Positions 1 to 7,934 of a DNA stretch of 64,000 bases are shown here, one piece after another. The translations under genes and the position numbers were made by a program. The notes below the pieces were generated by a model. The model was not told the DNA's origin. It did no database searches and saw nothing but the letters and a program-made list of their open reading frames with translations. Each line of letters opens with the position of its first letter. Position 1 is the stretch's first letter. This DNA comes from Paracidovorax avenae ATCC 19860 (GTDB taxonomy: Bacteria > Pseudomonadota > Gammaproteobacteria > Burkholderiales > Burkholderiaceae_C), in the NCBI RefSeq assembly GCF_000176855.2, contig NC_015138.1, positions 4,898,001 through 4,962,000 on the forward strand, read 5' to 3'.

Positions 1-182
1 TAGCTGGCCCCGCCCGCGCCGGAGCCGATGAGGACCGGCAGGCTGCCGCCGCCAGCGGCCTGCGCCCAGGCGGAGGCGGGGGCCAGCGCCGCGCAGGCGA
101 GCACGCCCGCCATGGCCAGGCCGGCATGCCGCGGCCGGTTCACGCCGGAGCGCATGGGCTCAGCCATGCGCAACGGGCGCAT
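1..182 (-). CDS. fliP: Flagellar export gate protein FliP (N-terminal part, cut by window edge)
   Basis: Only the first 60 codons are present; the gene runs off the left edge. The visible part has a basic N-terminus, a hydrophobic segment ending in an ASAWAQ signal-peptidase-like site, then GGGSLPVLIG. FliP is one of the few flagellar export-gate proteins made with a cleavable signal peptide, which fits. It forms the core export channel with FliQ and FliR in the inner membrane. In-frame ATGs lie at 182, 167 and 155; all overlap or abut the end of fliO, and the start is not settled. The identification rests mainly on position directly after fliO and on the signal peptide. Confidence 0.8.
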   Translation of the reverse strand, partial: MRPLRMAEPMRSGVNRPRHAGLAMAGVLACAALAPASAWAQAAGGGSLPVLIGSGAGGAS

Positions 183-552
183 CCTGGCGCCGGGTAGCCG
201 CTGCCATCTCGCCAGCAAAGGACGTGGGCGATGGCACGTGGGCCAGGGGCGACGGCACCGCGGCCGAGGGATGGATCACGTGCAGGCACCGGACCTGCTG
301 TGCCGTGACGCCCAGCACCAGCCAGACGCGCTGGTGTTCCGGGCCGACCTCCACCGTCACCACCCGCTGCTGGGGGCCGACCGGCACGGCGGAAAGCACC
401 TTGGCCGCCGCGCCCATGCCGGAACCCGCAGCACCGGCCTGGCGTTGCTGCAGGCGCCGGATGAGCCAGGGCAGCAGCGCCACCACGGCGATGAACAGGA
501 CGACGACGACCAGGGTCTGCGCCATGCCGGCGCCCGGAGCGGCGTTATCCAC
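160..552 (-). CDS. fliO: Flagellar biosynthesis protein FliO
   Basis: A 130-residue protein with one membrane segment (about residues 11-32) followed by a basic stretch, LIRRLQQRQ, and a small cytoplasmic domain. That domain contains VVTVEVG and RVWLVLGVTAQQVRCLH, typical of FliO. FliO helps assemble the FliP core of the export gate. The start is a GTG that overlaps the fliN stop by 8 bases; an internal ATG at 525 is an alternative, and neither has a strong ribosome site. The coding end overlaps the possible fliP starts, so translation is probably coupled through fliNOP. Confidence 0.85.
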   Translation of the reverse strand: MDNAAPGAGMAQTLVVVVLFIAVVALLPWLIRRLQQRQAGAAGSGMGAAAKVLSAVPVGPQQRVVTVEVGPEHQRVWLVLGVTAQQVRCLHVIHPSAAVPSPLAHVPSPTSFAGEMAAATRRQDAPVAHG

Positions 553-991
553 GGCTCACGCGGCGCAGCCGCTCCGAAGGCGTGACCACGTCGGTCAACC
601 GGATGCCGAACTTGTCGTTGACCACCACGACCTCGCCCTGGGCGATCAGGTAGCCGTTGACCAGCACGTCCATGGGCTCACCGGCCAGGGCATCGAGCTC
701 GACGACGGACCCTTGCGCCAGCTGCAGGATGTACTTGATGGGCACCTTGGTGCGGCCCAGCTCCACCGACAGCTGGACGGGGATGTCCAGCACCATGTTG
801 ATGTCGTTGACCGGCGCCTCGTTGCTCGACGAGAAGGGGCGCACGGGGTCGCCCGCGAGGGGGCCGCCCTGGTCCGTGGGCGGAGCCTCGTCGGAGCTCT
901 TCTGCTCCTCCAGGGCTTCGGCCCAGCCGGCGAACGGATCGTCCGCCGCGCTCTTGCCGTCGTTGTCGTTGTTGTCGCCTTCAGTTGACAT
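545..991 (-). CDS. fliN: Flagellar motor switch protein FliN
   Basis: A 148-residue C-ring protein with an acidic, disordered N-terminal half (residues 1-60) and a C-terminal SpoA domain. The SpoA domain shows ILDIPVQLSVELG-like and GSVVELDALAGEPMDV-like segments and ends near VTPSERLRR. FliN forms the lower C-ring with FliM, binds FliH to deliver export cargo, and takes part in switching. The ATG has a GGGAG ribosome site 7 bases upstream. The gene overlaps the fliM stop by 11 bases and is followed by overlapping fliO. Confidence 0.96.
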   Translation of the reverse strand: MSTEGDNNDNDGKSAADDPFAGWAEALEEQKSSDEAPPTDQGGPLAGDPVRPFSSSNEAPVNDINMVLDIPVQLSVELGRTKVPIKYILQLAQGSVVELDALAGEPMDVLVNGYLIAQGEVVVVNDKFGIRLTDVVTPSERLRRVSRG

Positions 992-1985
992 TCTTTTCTC
1001 CCAGCCAGTTCACATCGGGGTTGCGCAGGCACTCCTCGATGCGGATGGCGTACTTGGAATTGTGCGTGCCGTATTGGCACTCGAAGATGGGCACTCCCCC
1101 GATCGACGCCTGGATGCGCGGCTCGCGGTCGAGTTCGATGAAGTCGCCAGGCTTCATGGCGAGCAATTGCTCGACGGTGGCATCCGCGCGGGCCAGTTCC
1201 GCCACGAGGGTGACCTCGGCCGCCTGGATCTCGCGGGTGAGCACGCGCACCCAGCGGCGATCGACTTCGATCGAATCCCCTTGCGTCGAGGAATAGAGCA
1301 CGTCGCGGATCGGCTCCAGCGTCGCGTACGGCATGCAGATATGGATGGCCCCCGAGAGGTCGCCGATCTCGAGCTGAAAGGCGGTGGACACCACGATCTC
1401 GCTCGGGGTGGCGATGTTCGCGAATTGCGGCTGCATTTCGGAACGCTGGTACTCCAGTTCCAGCGGATAGATGCCGTGCCAGGCCTTCTTGTATTCGGCG
1501 CAGATCACATCGACCAGGCGGTTGATGACGCGCTGCTCGGTGGGGGAGAAGTCGCGCCCTTCGATCCGCGTCTGGAATTTGCCGACGCCGCCGTAGAGCG
1601 TGTCGATGATGCCGAACACCAGCGAGGGCTCGCAGACGATCAGGCCGCTGCCGCGCAGGGGGCGGATGGCCACGATGTTGAAGTTCGTGGGCACCGCCAG
1701 TTCACGCAGGAAGGCGCTGTAGCGCTGCACGGACACCGTGCCGACCGAGATTTCCGGGCTGCGGCGGATGAAGTTGAACAGGCCGATGCGGAAGTTGCGG
1801 GCGAACCGTTCGTTGACGATTTCCATGGTCGGCATGCGACCACGGACGATGCGCTCCTGGCTGGAAATGTCGTAGTTGCGGATGGCACCGGTGTCCGCAG
1901 CCTCTTCGACGGACTTCTGGCTTTCACCCGTGACGCCTTCCAGGAGGGCATCGACTTCTTCCTGGGAAAGGAATGATTCGCTCAT
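981..1985 (-). CDS. fliM: Flagellar motor switch protein FliM
   Basis: 334 residues, the usual FliM length. The N-terminus has the conserved CheY-P binding peptide LSQEEVDALLEGV. The middle CheC-like domain includes RNFRIGLFNFIRRSPEIS, and the C-terminal SpoA domain includes LKPGDFIELD-like residues and FECQYGTHNSKYAIRI. FliM links FliG to FliN in the C-ring and receives the chemotaxis signal; cheY and cheZ lie at 26005-27041. The ATG is preceded by AGGAG at 8 bases. The gene sits 18 bases after fliL. Confidence 0.97.
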   Translation of the reverse strand: MSESFLSQEEVDALLEGVTGESQKSVEEAADTGAIRNYDISSQERIVRGRMPTMEIVNERFARNFRIGLFNFIRRSPEISVGTVSVQRYSAFLRELAVPTNFNIVAIRPLRGSGLIVCEPSLVFGIIDTLYGGVGKFQTRIEGRDFSPTEQRVINRLVDVICAEYKKAWHGIYPLELEYQRSEMQPQFANIATPSEIVVSTAFQLEIGDLSGAIHICMPYATLEPIRDVLYSSTQGDSIEVDRRWVRVLTREIQAAEVTLVAELARADATVEQLLAMKPGDFIELDREPRIQASIGGVPIFECQYGTHNSKYAIRIEECLRNPDVNWLGEKNVN

Positions 1986-2003
1986 GGGAAATCTCCTGCC
2001 GGC

Positions 2004-2591
2004 TCACTGGATGATGAAACTGGAGAAAAGCACCTGTCGCACGGGATTGTTGTCGGCCTTCGGGCGCGGAGCCTCTTCGCCGTCGTCTTCCTCGTCGCTG
2101 GCGGGCCGCTTGCGCGGCTTGGGCACGGTGTAGCCCAGGGGTTTGGATACCTCGCGGCGGATGTCCACGGCCAGCTTCTCCTTGCCGTCGCGGCTGAGGA
2201 GCTCCTGGGAGGTGCGCTGCGACACCAGCATCAGGATCGCGCTGCGGATGCTGGGCAGGTACTGTTTGACCTGGTCGGACGTCTTGGCATCCGCCAGCTC
2301 CAGCGTGATGCCGATCTGGGCGAACCGCTCGCCGCCGGTGTCGGCGAGGTTCACCACCATGTTCTCGATAGGCAGGAAGGTGGGCGCCACCTTTTCCTTG
2401 TGCTCGGCCTGCGCGGCCTTGGCATGGCCGCCGCCGCCCTCTTCGTCTTCGTCGGCATGGCTGCGCTTGGAGAGGAGGAACCAGGCTGCGCCACCGCCAG
2501 CCAGCACCAGCACCGCGACGATGGCGATGATGAGGACCAGCTTCTTGCTTTTCGGCTTGGCGGCGGCTGCGGCAGGGGGGGAGGCAGACAC
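2004..2591 (-). CDS. fliL: Flagellar basal body-associated protein FliL
   Basis: With a GTG start the protein is 195 residues. It has a short cytoplasmic tail (VSASPPAAAAAKPKSKK), one membrane helix (LVLIIAIVAVLVLAGGGAAW), a low-complexity acidic/His linker, and a periplasmic FliL domain with FLPIENMVVNLAD and a characteristic LMLVSQRTSQELLSRDGKEKL region. FliL rings the stators and supports torque. GTG at 2591 was preferred to an in-frame ATG at 2672: AAGGAA lies about 8 bases upstream of the GTG, and the extra N-terminal residues look untranslated. It starts the fliLMNOP run; a possible FlhDC box lies upstream. Confidence 0.92.
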   Translation of the reverse strand: MSASPPAAAAAKPKSKKLVLIIAIVAVLVLAGGGAAWFLLSKRSHADEDEEGGGGHAKAAQAEHKEKVAPTFLPIENMVVNLADTGGERFAQIGITLELADAKTSDQVKQYLPSIRSAILMLVSQRTSQELLSRDGKEKLAVDIRREVSKPLGYTVPKPRKRPASDEEDDGEEAPRPKADNNPVRQVLFSSFIIQ

Positions 2592-2723
2592 GTTGGGTTT
2601 CCTTGCGCAACGGATTCGGTGGAGAGGGACTGGCCGGGGCCGGGTGCCCTGGAAGGCTTTCCCGCACTCCATCGAGCGCAGACCTTCCGCTAGGGGCCAT
2701 TATTGGATACCGGCGCGGCGGAT

Positions 2724-2765
2724 AATAGCCAGAATAGCGGCGGAAAGGCCCGCTTTCCAGTGGTT
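2724..2765. promoter_or_regulatory. Possible FlhDC-type binding site in the fliK-fliL gap
   Basis: The 205-base gap between fliK and fliL contains AATAGCCAGAATAGCG, an 11-base spacer, and an inverted CGCTTTCCAG half. This resembles the enterobacterial FlhD4C2 layout (AATAGCG-N10-12-CGCTATT) with a good left half and a poor right half. It would let fliLMNOP be transcribed independently of fliFGHIJK. flhDC itself is not in the window. The match is by eye only. Confidence 0.3.
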
Positions 2766-2796
2766 GCGCAAGCCCTCCCCGGACTCCCGCCCGCGC

Positions 2797-4227
2797 TCAG
2801 GCGAAGACGTCCAGGGCACGGTCCGGACGGGATGCAGGCCGGGGGGTGTCTGCAACGCCTTGCGTGCCCCCCCCGGCAGCCTGCACGCGGCCGATGCGCG
2901 CGCCGCCCTCGCCGCGCCCTGACGGGCGCCCCGAGGCATCGCCCCCCGCGCCCGCGCCGGACTGCCCGATGGACACGCCCGCGAGTTCCAGGCCTTCTCC
3001 GCGCAGCAGTTCACGCAGCTGGGCCACGCTGGTGTCCAGCATGTCCCGTGTCTGGGACTGGTCGCTGCGGAATGCGACATGGGCTTCGTTGCCCGTGAGC
3101 GACACGGATACCTCGACCGGCTGGCCGTCCCGGTCGATCGTGAGTTCGGCATTCTGGGTCTTCTGGTGCACCCAGTAAGCCACCTGTTCGGCGATCTGGT
3201 CTTCCATGGGAATCTGCGAGGGGTCCGCCACACCGGCCGCCCCTTCCCCGACTGCACCCGCGGCAAAGGAACCCGGCGCCTGCGCTCCATCCGATGCCGG
3301 CACCACGGTCCGCTCCATGCCGGGAGAGGCCGGTGCCGCATCCGCCCGCCCGCCTGCCTGCCGGGCCAGGTCCTGCAGGGCGCCGCCCACGGCAGAGGCG
3401 GTCACCATGGAGGATTCGCCGCCACGTGCGGCAGCCTGCAGTCCGCCGGCGGTGCCCGCATCGCGGCGATCCGATTGCGCCGTAGCCCCCGCCGATGCGG
3501 AGGACGCAGAAGCCACGGCCTGGGCCAGGGCATGCGCGCCGGGAAGATCTCCGTCCTTGCCCCCCAGGAGCGGAACGACCAGGCCGCCACCCGCGCCAGC
3601 CGGCTCGAGAGCAGGATTGGCCGCGCCGCCCATGGCGGCGTGTCCGGACCGCGCCATCCCGCCCCGGGACGCCGCGAAGGCCTTGCCGGCCGCATTGGCG
3701 GCGGCCCCGGAAACATCGGCAGCGCCATCGATGAGCGCCGTCTGCCCTACCAGGCTGCTCGCGTCCATCAGGCCCGCAGGCCGGAGCGCCTGCGCCAGGG
3801 AGCCCCCCGCCCCGCCGCCCAGCGATCCCGCCGCGGCAGGCCAGGCCCCGGCCGTGCCGCCCGGCACCATGCCTTGCAGCGCCATGGCCAGCGGATCCAT
3901 GCCGGGCAGGCCCGGTGCGCCTGCGGCATTGCCCGCCGTACCGCCGGATGGGAGTGCATCGCCAGCCAGCGCGCCACCGGCCAGGGCGGCGCCCAGGCCC
4001 GTGTCCGCCCCCGGCAGCGCACCGGCTCCGGCATCGGTACCGTCCAGCCCGGCCCCGAGGGATGCCAGCAGCATCGAGAAACCGCCCTGGCTGCTGGTGG
4101 CATCGGTGCCGGCATCCGCGGCCGTTGCGTTGCCGGTCTTGCCTGCGCCCCTGGCGCCCCGGGACTCGTGCGCTGCGTGGGCCGAAGACGGCGCGCGGGC
4201 CGTGCGGTTCTGGATGTCGTTGCTCAT
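2797..4227 (-). CDS. fliK: Flagellar hook-length control protein FliK
   Basis: 476 residues, mostly Gly/Ala-rich low-complexity sequence (about residues 20-330), as usual for the ruler part of FliK. A conserved globular C-terminal domain (about residues 345-440) contains the substrate-switch core: ELTIDRDGQPVEVSVSL, AHVAFRSDQSQTRDML and LRELLRGEGLELAGVSI. FliK measures the hook and switches FlhB (27288) from hook to filament export. The ATG has GGAG 8 bases upstream and shares ATGA with the fliJ stop. The repetitive coding sequence makes its length liable to vary between strains. Confidence 0.93.
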   Translation of the reverse strand: MSNDIQNRTARAPSSAHAAHESRGARGAGKTGNATAADAGTDATSSQGGFSMLLASLGAGLDGTDAGAGALPGADTGLGAALAGGALAGDALPSGGTAGNAAGAPGLPGMDPLAMALQGMVPGGTAGAWPAAAGSLGGGAGGSLAQALRPAGLMDASSLVGQTALIDGAADVSGAAANAAGKAFAASRGGMARSGHAAMGGAANPALEPAGAGGGLVVPLLGGKDGDLPGAHALAQAVASASSASAGATAQSDRRDAGTAGGLQAAARGGESSMVTASAVGGALQDLARQAGGRADAAPASPGMERTVVPASDGAQAPGSFAAGAVGEGAAGVADPSQIPMEDQIAEQVAYWVHQKTQNAELTIDRDGQPVEVSVSLTGNEAHVAFRSDQSQTRDMLDTSVAQLRELLRGEGLELAGVSIGQSGAGAGGDASGRPSGRGEGGARIGRVQAAGGGTQGVADTPRPASRPDRALDVFA

Positions 4228-4706
4228 GTCGTCAGCTCCTCTGGCCCGCCAGGGCCCTGCCCCGCACCCGGGGCCTTGCCGAACCGCAGCGCGGCGCGCT
4301 CGTCCGTCTGTTTCTGATCCCGCCGCGCTTCGGCCTGGGCGATGTCGTGGCGCCGGCGCTCCACGACCTTGCGCAGCGCCGCGACGCGCAGTTCGGCCTG
4401 CAGCAGGGCCTGGCCCGCGGCACGCACGCGGCCCTCCTGTTCCCCGATCACGCTGCTCTGCACGCCCATGGCGTGCCCGAGGCGGTCCATGAACTGGTAA
4501 TGGTGGTACATGACCTCCGGCTTGACCGTGGCGTCGGCGCGCATGCCCCAGCGCCCTTCCGTCTCGTGCGCATACCCCTGCAGCTGCTGCAGCTGCGCCT
4601 CGGAGGCGATCCGGGCGCGCTGGAGGTCCTGCAGGGCCTGGCGCGCCGCGTCGCGCTGGCGCTCCGCCATCTCGACGGCGACCAGGAATGCATTGAGGGA
4701 GGCCAT
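4224..4706 (-). CDS. fliJ: Flagellar export chaperone FliJ
   Basis: 160 residues, predicted to be nearly all helical coiled coil, rich in Gln, Arg, Ala and Glu (for example MAERQRDAARQALQDLQRAR). FliJ is the coiled-coil stalk inside the FliI ATPase ring and links it to FlhA. The start at 4706 has AAGGAG about 10 bases upstream; further upstream codons in the same open frame have no ribosome site and an untypical composition. It lies 19 bases after fliI and overlaps fliK by 4 bases. Confidence 0.92.
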   Translation of the reverse strand: MASLNAFLVAVEMAERQRDAARQALQDLQRARIASEAQLQQLQGYAHETEGRWGMRADATVKPEVMYHHYQFMDRLGHAMGVQSSVIGEQEGRVRAAGQALLQAELRVAALRKVVERRRHDIAQAEARRDQKQTDERAALRFGKAPGAGQGPGGPEELTT

Positions 4707-4725
4707 GGCGGTGCCGCTCCTTCGG

Positions 4726-6150
4726 TCAGGCCTGCGGGCCCAGTACGGCCGCCATCGCATGCAGGCTGTCCTGCATGGGCGCGGCCTCGAACATGTCCTG
4801 CTGCAGGAAGGCAGCCATTGCCGGCTGCAGGCGGATCGCCTCGTCCAGCGCCGGGTCGGAGCCGCTCATGTAGGCGCCGACCTGGATCAGGTCGCGGCTC
4901 TTCTGATAGCGCGAGTACACGGCACGGAACCGGCGCGCGAGGTCGAAATGCTCGCGCGAGGCCACGTTGTGCATGACCCGCGACGCGGACTGCTCGATGT
5001 CGATCGCCGGGAAATGCCCGGTCTCCGCCAGTGCGCGGGACAGCACGATGTGGCCGTCGAGGATGGCCCGGGCCGAGTCGGCAATGGGGTCCTGCTGGTC
5101 ATCCCCTTCGGACAGGACGGTATAGAAGGCAGTGATGGAGCCCACGCCGTGCAGTCCGTTGCCGCTGCGCTCGACCAGCGCCGGCAGCTTGGCGAAGCAG
5201 CTCGGCGGATAGCCCTTGGTGGCCGGTGGCTCGCCGATCGCGAGCGCGATCTCGCGCTGGGCCATGGCATAGCGGGTGAGCGAATCCATGAGCAGCAGCA
5301 CGTGCTTGCCCTTGTCCCGGAAGTGCTCGGCGATGGCCGTCGCGTAGGCAGCGCCCTGCATGCGCAGCAGCGGCGGCGCATCGGCCGGCGCGGCAACCAC
5401 CACGGCGCGCTCGCGGTCCTGTTCGCCCAGGATGTCCTCGACGAACTCCTTGACCTCGCGCCCCCGCTCGCCGATGAGCCCCACGACGATGACGTCGGCC
5501 TGCGTATAGCGGGCCATCATGCCGAGCAGCACGCTCTTGCCCACGCCGGACCCGGCGAAAAGCCCCAGGCGCTGCCCGCGGCCCACCGAGAGCAGTGCAT
5601 TGATCGCCCGCACGCCGGTATCCAGCATCTCGCGCACGGGGTCGCGGTCCATGGCGTTGATCTGGCGCCGGTCCATGGGCTCGGAGGAAACATCCTGCAC
5701 CGGCCCGCCATGGTCGAGCGGCAGGCCCTGCGAGTCCACGACGCGGCCCAGCAGGCCGTCGCCCATGGGCAGGCGCAGGATGCCCGCGGCCGTCGACGGG
5801 CGCGTGGAATCGCCCAGTCGGGGCACGGGGACATAGGGTGCGGCCGGCACCACGCTCGCGCCGCTGGACAGGCCGTGGATGTCGCCCGCAGGCATGAGGA
5901 AGGCCCGGTCGCCCGAGAAGCCGACGACTTCCGCCAGCACGGCCTCGTGGCCGGGCATCTGCACCAGGCATTGCGATCCCACGGGGACACGGATGCCCGC
6001 GGCCTCCAGGACGAGCCCGGTCAGGCGCGTCAGGGTTCCGCGGGTTTCGAGCGCCGTGCCCTCGGCCAGCCGCTCGCGCGCACCGGACAGGAACGCATCC
6101 CAGGGCGAATCCTGCACTTGCGGATCGGGCACGGTGGCGCTGTCAGCCAT
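4726..6150 (-). CDS. fliI: Flagellum-specific export ATPase FliI
   Basis: 474 residues, related to the F1-ATPase beta subunit. The Walker A loop is GSGVGKS (about residues 199-206), Walker B is [19 protein letters not shown], and the signature [19 protein letters not shown] is present. FliI hydrolyses ATP at the cytoplasmic face of the export gate. The chosen ATG at 6150 gives the normal N-terminus ([13 protein letters not shown]) and overlaps the fliH end by 8 bases; upstream in-frame codons are within fliH and look non-coding in this frame. Confidence 0.97.
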   Translation of the reverse strand: MADSATVPDPQVQDSPWDAFLSGARERLAEGTALETRGTLTRLTGLVLEAAGIRVPVGSQCLVQMPGHEAVLAEVVGFSGDRAFLMPAGDIHGLSSGASVVPAAPYVPVPRLGDSTRPSTAAGILRLPMGDGLLGRVVDSQGLPLDHGGPVQDVSSEPMDRRQINAMDRDPVREMLDTGVRAINALLSVGRGQRLGLFAGSGVGKSVLLGMMARYTQADVIVVGLIGERGREVKEFVEDILGEQDRERAVVVAAPADAPPLLRMQGAAYATAIAEHFRDKGKHVLLLMDSLTRYAMAQREIALAIGEPPATKGYPPSCFAKLPALVERSGNGLHGVGSITAFYTVLSEGDDQQDPIADSARAILDGHIVLSRALAETGHFPAIDIEQSASRVMHNVASREHFDLARRFRAVYSRYQKSRDLIQVGAYMSGSDPALDEAIRLQPAMAAFLQQDMFEAAPMQDSLHAMAAVLGPQA

Positions 6151-6877
6151 GGCCCGGCTCCTCGATCTTCCAGGCCGACGACAGCCCCAGGGCCGCGATG
6201 GCGCGGCGCCAGCGCCTGTCGAGCGAGCCGTCCACCACCGTGCCGGCGGATTCGACCAGGCAGTCGCCCTCGCCCACGGAGGCATCCGGCACCCACTGGA
6301 TCTTCGCCCCGGCGTACTCCGTGGTGAGCGGCTGCTCCAGGAACGACCAGTCGGCCGGATGGATGCGCACCGTGGCCGGCCGCCCCTCGGCCACCAGCAT
6401 GCCCAGCGCCTCGCGCAACACGGGCAGCAGGGCCTGCGGCCCGCTGGACAGCTCCTGCCGCACGACCTGGCGGGCGATGTCGCAGGCCAGCTCCAGTATC
6501 TCCTGCGCCATGCGCTGCTGCAGATCGGTCAGCCCGGCGTCGGCCGCAAGCACCAGCCGCTCCAGCCGCGCGGCCGTCTCCCGGCCCTGTCCGCCGATGT
6601 AGTCGTCCATGCGCTGCTGCCACGCCAGGGCGGTTTCCTCCTCGCCCTGGGCCTTGCCCTGCGCGAAGGCTTCCTCGCGCGCGGCCTCGACCGCGGCCTG
6701 GTGGGTGGCCTCGTCGATGCCCGGAGGCGGCAGTTCGGCCGCCTCCGGCTCCGCCTCCACCGGCGCAAGCAGGTCGGAGCCATCCACCGCGCCGAAATGC
6801 CATTGCGTCACATCGGCGATTTCCTCGCTCGGGATGAAGCGCGTGTAGGCGCCGCGGGGACTATACGAATGCGTCAT
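6143..6877 (-). CDS. fliH: Flagellar assembly protein FliH (FliI regulator)
   Basis: 244 residues. The N-terminus contains [18 protein letters not shown], a common opening in betaproteobacterial FliH. A charged Glu/Ala/Gln helix with GxxxG-like spacing (about residues 75-115) and a conserved C-terminal domain with WSFLEQPL and [20 protein letters not shown] follow. FliH dimers bind FliI and FliN and bring export cargo to the gate. The gene overlaps the fliG stop by 17 bases and the fliI start by 8, so translation is probably coupled. Confidence 0.95.
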   Translation of the reverse strand: MTHSYSPRGAYTRFIPSEEIADVTQWHFGAVDGSDLLAPVEAEPEAAELPPPGIDEATHQAAVEAAREEAFAQGKAQGEEETALAWQQRMDDYIGGQGRETAARLERLVLAADAGLTDLQQRMAQEILELACDIARQVVRQELSSGPQALLPVLREALGMLVAEGRPATVRIHPADWSFLEQPLTTEYAGAKIQWVPDASVGEGDCLVESAGTVVDGSLDRRWRRAIAALGLSSAWKIEEPGHG

Positions 6878-7856
6878 CGCCGCCGCCTCCGATCACGATC
6901 TGGCCTTCGTCGGACAGCCGACGCACGGTCTTGAGGATTTCCTTCTGCTGCGCCTCGACCTCCGACAGCCGCATGGGCCCCCGCGACTCCAGGTCTTCGC
7001 GCATGGCTTCCGCGGCGCGCGAGGACATGTTGGAGAGGAATTTCTCGCGCAGTTCCGGCTGGGCGCCCTTGAGCGCGACCACCAGGGTCTCCGAGGCCAC
7101 TTCGCGCAGCACGGTCTGGATGGCGCGGTCGTCCAGCTTGTTGACGTCGTCGAAGACGAACATCTTGTCCATGATCTTCTGGGCCAGGTCGGGGTCGTAG
7201 CCGCGGATCGACTCCAGCACCACCGTGTCCATGTTGGAGCCCAGCAGGTTGATGATTTCCGCGGCCGCCTTGACGCCGCCCAGGGAGCTCTTGCGGATCT
7301 TGTCGCCGCCGGCGAGCACCTTGAAGAGCACTTCGTTGAGGTCCTTGAGCGCCGTGGGCTGGATGCCCTCGAGCGTGGCCACGCGCAGCAGCACCTCGCC
7401 GCGCTGGCGGTCCGACAGCTGCATGAGCACCGCTGCGGACTGTTCGGGATCCAGGTGCACCAGGATGGCCGCGACGATCTGCGGATGCTCGTTGCGCAGC
7501 AGTTCCGCCACGGAGAGCGGATCCATCCACTTGAGGCTCTCGATGCCCGAGACGTCGCCGCCCTGCAGGATCCGGTCGATCAGCAGCGCGGCCTTGTCGT
7601 CGCCCAGTGCGCGCTTGAGCACGGCGCGCACATAGTTGCTGGTGTCGGACACGAGCAGGCTCTGCGCGGCGGCGTCGTTGGAAAAGCGGTTGATGACGCC
7701 GTCCACCTTGTCCTTGGAGACGGATCGCATGCGGGCGATGGTCTCGCCGAGCTTCTGCACCTCCTTGGGGGACAGGTGCTTGAACACCTCGGCGGCTTCC
7801 TCCTCGCCGAGGGACATCAGCAGGATCGCCGCGTCGTTCAGGCCTTGCTCATCCAT
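6861..7856 (-). CDS. fliG: Flagellar motor switch protein FliG
   Basis: 331 residues, the same length as the E. coli protein. The order is N-terminal FliF-binding domain (AAILLMSLGEEEAAEVFKHL), middle domain with the EHPQ-containing LLRNEHPQIVAAILVHLDP motif, and C-terminal torque domain. The last carries the charged helix REVASETLVVALKGA and ELREKFLSNMSSRAAEAMREDL, whose charged residues face the MotA stator loop. It lies 78 bases after fliF. The ATG has no strong ribosome site. Confidence 0.98.
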   Translation of the reverse strand: MDEQGLNDAAILLMSLGEEEAAEVFKHLSPKEVQKLGETIARMRSVSKDKVDGVINRFSNDAAAQSLLVSDTSNYVRAVLKRALGDDKAALLIDRILQGGDVSGIESLKWMDPLSVAELLRNEHPQIVAAILVHLDPEQSAAVLMQLSDRQRGEVLLRVATLEGIQPTALKDLNEVLFKVLAGGDKIRKSSLGGVKAAAEIINLLGSNMDTVVLESIRGYDPDLAQKIMDKMFVFDDVNKLDDRAIQTVLREVASETLVVALKGAQPELREKFLSNMSSRAAEAMREDLESRGPMRLSEVEAQQKEILKTVRRLSDEGQIVIGGGGDDAFV

Positions 7857-7934
7857 GGAAAGTCACCGGTGCGTAGGGAAAGGGGTGGGTGGGAGTGCTC
7901 ATCGGCGCCATCATCGACGGATGGGGGCCGCGTT

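Noticed and set aside
657..1976. Long plus-strand open frame over fliM/fliN
   Set aside because: It is antisense to clearly conserved fliM and fliN and results from high GC content; the protein has no recognisable motifs.
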